Shown here piece by piece: positions 41,304-44,278 of a stretch of 44,278 nucleotides of DNA. Origin of the DNA: Fibrobacter succinogenes. Its GTDB lineage: Bacteria > Fibrobacterota > Fibrobacteria > Fibrobacterales > Fibrobacteraceae. Position 1 is the first letter of the stretch, and the number at the start of each line of letters is the position of its first letter. The stretch is from NCBI GenBank assembly GCA_902779055.1, contig CACZAD010000023.1, forward strand, positions 1 to 44,278. Direction: 5' to 3'. Position numbers and translations under genes: made by a program. The notes under the pieces are model-generated. The model was not told the origin of the DNA, searched no databases, and saw only the letters and a program-made list of their open reading frames with translations.

Positions 41304-41332
41304 TAGACAGTAGGAAGTAGGCAGTAGACAGT
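41303..41332 (-). repeat. Heptamer array (CTACnnn on minus), locus d
   Basis: On plus: GTAGACA, GTAGGAA, GTAGGCA, GTAGACA, GT. It begins in the TAGTAG that ends pgi. Confidence 0.85.
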
Positions 41333-41361
41333 CTGTTTTAGGATTGTCATGTCTACGTCCT

Positions 41362-41391
41362 TGTCATCCCGGCCACCGTGCCGGGATCGCC
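41362..41391 (+). repeat. 30-bp palindromic repeat after pgi
   Basis: Arms TGTCATCCCGGC and GCCGGGATCGCC surround a short loop. It lies 30 bases after the heptamer array. Confidence 0.85.
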
Positions 41392-41407
41392 TTACACAAT
41401 TAGAAAA

Positions 41408-41430
41408 AGCCGCAGCACCAAGCTGCGGCT
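41408..41430. terminator. Bidirectional terminator between pgi and the EAL protein gene
   Basis: AGCCGCAGC pairs with GCTGCGGCT around ACCAA, with A5 before and T6 after. Confidence 0.9.
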
Positions 41431-41467
41431 TTTTTGCGTTTTCGTGCCAAGCTCCATCGGCACGTTT

Positions 41468-43405
41468 TTACGCACAAACCCCTTTATTCTCAAGAACCTT
41501 CATGACATCTTCATACGGGAGCGGCTTCGAGAAGTAATAGCCCTGGACATAGTCGCAGCCCATTTCCTTCAAAAAGTCAAAATGCTCCTTCGTTTCGACG
41601 CCTTCCGTAAGCGTACCGAGCTTCAGACGCTTAGCCATCTCGATCATCGACTGAACAACCAGTCTGGACTTTTCCGAGAAGTTCCTCAAGAAAATCATAT
41701 CGATCTTGATAAAGTCAAAATCGTAATCCTTCAGTATGTTCAGCGAAGAGAATCCAGCACCAAAGTCATCCATCCAGACCTCGAAACCTTCGTTCTGGAA
41801 TCGAGCAATCTGGCACTTGACAAGCCCGTCATTATCGTCATCCAAAACAGATTCCGTAATCTCGATATGCAGCATATCATGCGGAACTTTGTACTCTTCA
41901 GTACGACGCACCACTTCATTGAAGATGTCGCTCAGCTTAAAGTCCAGGCGAGAGAGGTTAAAGGAGAACGGAACACACGTATGCCCCAAATCCGACTCCC
42001 TGCGATAACGTTCACAAACCTTCCTGAGAACGAACAAGTCCAGCTTGTGGATCAGGTGCGCCCCTTCTAGAACTCCGATAAAATCTAACGGCGAAATAAA
42101 TCCGTGCCTTGGATCGTCCCAACGCGCCAGGGCCTCGAACCCGCAAAGTTTACCCGTCTTGACGTTTACAACCGGCTGGTAGAACACCTTGATGTACTCT
42201 TTCTCGATAGCCTCATCAATATGCGTAATCAAGTACATTTTCAAGCGTTCGCGGGAACTCATCTCATCGACATAAATGGCGATATACTCGTCGTAACGTC
42301 CCTTGATGGATGTTTCGGCAAGACGGGCGCGCATAAAGCACCTTTCGATATTTTCGTTAGGTTCACGTTGCGCATAAACACCCGCTTTGACTTCCAGGGA
42401 GCCATGTTTTGAATGGGCATAGACCTTGTCATGGACTTCCTTGATCTTCATGTTCATCCCGGTAACCTCGCCCAGCACACGGAACGTGTCGCACGAAACA
42501 CGGGTCACATAGCGCTCACCGAAAGTCGTCCTTAACGTATCGGCCATAAACTTAAGAGCGGCATCGCCTTCATCAAAGCCAAATCTTTCGTTGAAAGACT
42601 TAAAGTTGTCTACATCAAACACGACAAACGCATTATTGCACTTAGAATCCCTCGAAACAACTTCCTGCACGTAATTCGAGAAAAGCAACAAGTTCGGAAG
42701 CCCCGTCAGTTCGTCGTGGTTGCGGGCAATCTCGGCTTCCTGAGTCAAGCGGATTGTCCTAAAAATAAGCTTCACGGCAATCGTGAGCGTAAGCCAGAAC
42801 AGGCAAGCCACAAATACCAGATAATTCAAAAATACGGGCGTGACTTCGATCATTCGCACACATACAAACATGGCCAGGTTCACAAACAGGCTAAACGCCG
42901 TGACAAACCCGATAAAGCCGAACCGCACAAAAGCCCGAGATTCACAGATGTACATAAGTTCGGACCAAATGAACTTCCACCAAATAGCAATCGCCGCCGC
43001 ATCCACAAAAAACGCAGCGACCTGAGTCTTGCCAACAACCATTCCCAGATATCCAATCCCGACAAAGGAAGTCAACATAAACAGCGATTGCGACCAGTGA
43101 ACCGAAAGGCGCTTATAGCAAATGTAAATCGAAACAGGAATCAAAATCACGCGGCTCACATAATCAATAATGACGTCGACTAGCAAAGGAATTTGACCAA
43201 ACATAGCCGACACCAGATGCAACAGGGCATGGTATATCCAGTCCGACATAATCATGTACGGGCACAGAGAAAACAGGATGCCCCAAAAAACGACTTCCTT
43301 AAGGTGTTTCTTTTCTCCCAGGACTACAAGGGCCGCAACAAAACACCCCCCGACAAGCAAGGACGGGACAAGAAACACATGATTCGCGTACTCAAGCAAA
43401 CTCAT
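41468..43405 (-). CDS. Membrane c-di-GMP phosphodiesterase: degenerate GGDEF plus EAL
   Basis: The 645-residue protein has seven or so membrane segments in residues 1-215 (MASE-like sensor), then a GGDEF domain (about 235-395) whose signature is SCDTF near residue 303, so no cyclase activity is expected. The EAL domain (about 405-640) keeps the catalytic set: FEALARW, FNLSRLDF, EITESVLD, MDDFGAGFSS, FIKIDMIF, TEGVETKEH and QGYYFSKPL. It should therefore hydrolyse c-di-GMP at the inner membrane, with the GGDEF part perhaps binding GTP to tune activity. It is a single-gene unit converging on pgi. Confidence 0.9.
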   Translation of the reverse strand: MSLLEYANHVFLVPSLLVGGCFVAALVVLGEKKHLKEVVFWGILFSLCPYMIMSDWIYHALLHLVSAMFGQIPLLVDVIIDYVSRVILIPVSIYICYKRLSVHWSQSLFMLTSFVGIGYLGMVVGKTQVAAFFVDAAAIAIWWKFIWSELMYICESRAFVRFGFIGFVTAFSLFVNLAMFVCVRMIEVTPVFLNYLVFVACLFWLTLTIAVKLIFRTIRLTQEAEIARNHDELTGLPNLLLFSNYVQEVVSRDSKCNNAFVVFDVDNFKSFNERFGFDEGDAALKFMADTLRTTFGERYVTRVSCDTFRVLGEVTGMNMKIKEVHDKVYAHSKHGSLEVKAGVYAQREPNENIERCFMRARLAETSIKGRYDEYIAIYVDEMSSRERLKMYLITHIDEAIEKEYIKVFYQPVVNVKTGKLCGFEALARWDDPRHGFISPLDFIGVLEGAHLIHKLDLFVLRKVCERYRRESDLGHTCVPFSFNLSRLDFKLSDIFNEVVRRTEEYKVPHDMLHIEITESVLDDDNDGLVKCQIARFQNEGFEVWMDDFGAGFSSLNILKDYDFDFIKIDMIFLRNFSEKSRLVVQSMIEMAKRLKLGTLTEGVETKEHFDFLKEMGCDYVQGYYFSKPLPYEDVMKVLENKGVCA

Positions 43406-43609
43406 AATTACAAAAACCTTACAGACATATAATATAATGAATATAGCCCGCTATTGCAAAACGACCGTGAAAAACCGCACATTCCACAGTACACTTTGGA
43501 ATAAAGCCCCCGTTGGACAAATTAACAACACAAAATTAGTACAAAAATCTTATAAAATGGTAAATTTTTCTAAATTTGGCGCCAAAAATAAACCCATAGG
43601 GAGCAAGAA
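43406..43609. promoter_or_regulatory. Divergent promoter region for the EAL gene and the collagen-like lipoprotein gene
   Basis: About 204 AT-rich bases. TATATTCA (43438-43445, minus) and TAAATTTG (43571-43578, plus) are the best -7 elements. No ORF or strong hairpin is seen. Confidence 0.4.
43571..43578 (+). promoter_or_regulatory. -7 promoter element (TAAATTTG) for the collagen-like lipoprotein gene
   Basis: Exact TAnnTTTG, 32 bases before the ATG at 43610, with AGGGAG as ribosome site. Confidence 0.45.
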
Positions 43610-44278
43610 ATGAAATCTAAAGGTCTGCTTACAACATTAGCACTCAGCTTAACTATGCTTTGTGGCTGTCTTGACGAAGTTGCCGATGCACCAGATATGT
43701 CTTCTTTGGCCTGTACCACGGAGCCTTTGGACGACGATAGCGGCGTCAAGATTGTCTGTGGCGGAGATTCTGTCGGCGTTGTTTTGAACGGTAAGGATGG
43801 CAAGGATGGTAAAGATGGTGCCGATGGTAAAGACGGCGAAGACGGAACCAACGGCAAAAACGGGAAAGATGGCAAGGACGGATCATCCTGTTACATAAAG
43901 ACAAATACCGAAAAGAACGGATTTGACGTTTTTTGTGGTAACGACAAGGTCGGATTCCTTTCGAACGGTCAGGATGGCGAAAAGGGCGCTGACGGAACTA
44001 ATGGCACCGATGGTAAGGACGGCAAGGATGGAACTTCTTGCAGAGTCGAAGAGAACAAGGATATCGACGGTTTCGACGTCTACTGTGGTGACAAGAAGGT
44101 TGGCGAACTTCATAACGGAAAGGATGGAGAAAAGGGTGCTGACGGAACGAACGGCACCGATGGCAAGGATGGTAAGGACGGAACTTCCTGCAGAGTCGAA
44201 GAAAACAAGGATATCGACGGTTTCGACGTCTACTGCGGTGACAAGAAGGTTGGCCAACTCCTTAACGGAAAGGATGGA
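43610..44278 (+). CDS. Lipoprotein with collagen-like and Cys-bearing 50-residue tandem repeats, 5' part
   Basis: The frame is open to the right edge (223 codons seen). It begins with a signal peptide and lipobox LCGC (Cys near residue 20). A short acidic part follows, then Gly-X-Y runs such as GKDGKDGKDGADGKDGEDG. Each run is followed by a small module with two Cys (SCRVEENKDIDGFDVYCG and DKKVG). From 43973 the unit is exactly 150 bases (50 residues) and nearly identical between copies. The modules may form disulfides and the Gly-X-Y parts short triple helices, giving a stalk on the cell surface. AGGGAG lies upstream of the ATG. The C-terminal domain is outside the window. Confidence 0.85.
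   Translation, partial: MKSKGLLTTLALSLTMLCGCLDEVADAPDMSSLACTTEPLDDDSGVKIVCGGDSVGVVLNGKDGKDGKDGADGKDGEDGTNGKNGKDGKDGSSCYIKTNTEKNGFDVFCGNDKVGFLSNGQDGEKGADGTNGTDGKDGKDGTSCRVEENKDIDGFDVYCGDKKVGELHNGKDGEKGADGTNGTDGKDGKDGTSCRVEENKDIDGFDVYCGDKKVGQLLNGKDG
43973..44278 (+). repeat. 150-bp tandem repeat in the collagen-like gene
   Basis: Copies start at 43973, 44123 and 44273 (the last cut by the window edge). A diverged, longer unit (177 bases) precedes them from 43796. Confidence 0.9.

Overview
The window looks like chromosome of a Fibrobacter-type bacterium (FCB group). The evidence is a DUF4423/TIGR02147-type regulator (a family I know only from Fibrobacter) overlapping a Cys-anchored lipoprotein, many lipoproteins with clear lipoboxes, a secreted metalloprotease with a Ser-rich linker and a type IX-like C-terminal tail, and several promoters of the Bacteroidetes-like form TAnnTTTG. 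I see no tRNA, rRNA, IS element, prophage or CRISPR array.

Layout. 1-4.1 kb: the 3' end of metY, a beta-rich lipoprotein, a bile acid:Na+ symporter (BASS) family transporter and an AspT/YidE-type exchanger. 4.3-9.0 kb: NUDIX hydrolase, patatin phospholipase, then an overlapping chain of TIGR02147 regulator, lipoprotein and a TrmB-like tRNA methyltransferase whose reading frame contains four palindromic repeat copies. 9.2-12.2 kb (minus): an unknown lipoprotein and an M6-type metalloprotease. 12.4-18.5 kb (plus): hisE-hisG, a short EAL/HDOD protein, then recR-engB-mlaE-mlaF-pyrC packed almost end to end. 18.6-26.1 kb: an OmpA-like lipoprotein on the plus strand, then a minus-strand group sbcD-sbcC, a 2TM/TrkA-N/RyR protein and a 54-residue ORF. 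26.2-28.2 kb: two unknown genes and an Hsp20 gene behind a very good sigma-54 promoter. 28.3-34.7 kb: a zinc acquisition locus (Fur-family-like operator, znuA, znuC, znuB, an OB-fold-like secreted protein, a His/Cys-rich membrane peptide, a His/Asp-rich lipoprotein and a ZnuD-like TonB receptor). 34.9-39.5 kb: a lone DUF58 protein, an EF-G-like GTPase, and an alarmone synthetase next to an alarmone hydrolase. 39.6-44.3 kb: pgi, an EAL/degenerate-GGDEF protein and the start of a lipoprotein with collagen-like 50-residue repeats.

Two dispersed repeat families run through the window and are its most unusual feature. One is a roughly 30-bp palindrome (arms TGTCAYCCCG and CGGGRTCRCC), found between genes and, in frame, inside the TrmB-like gene. 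The other is an array of 7-bp units (CTACnnn) found at four gene borders, where it supplies stop codons, abuts start codons or encodes the ZnuC tail. A single heptamer copy sits in hisG exactly where the reading frame appears to shift.
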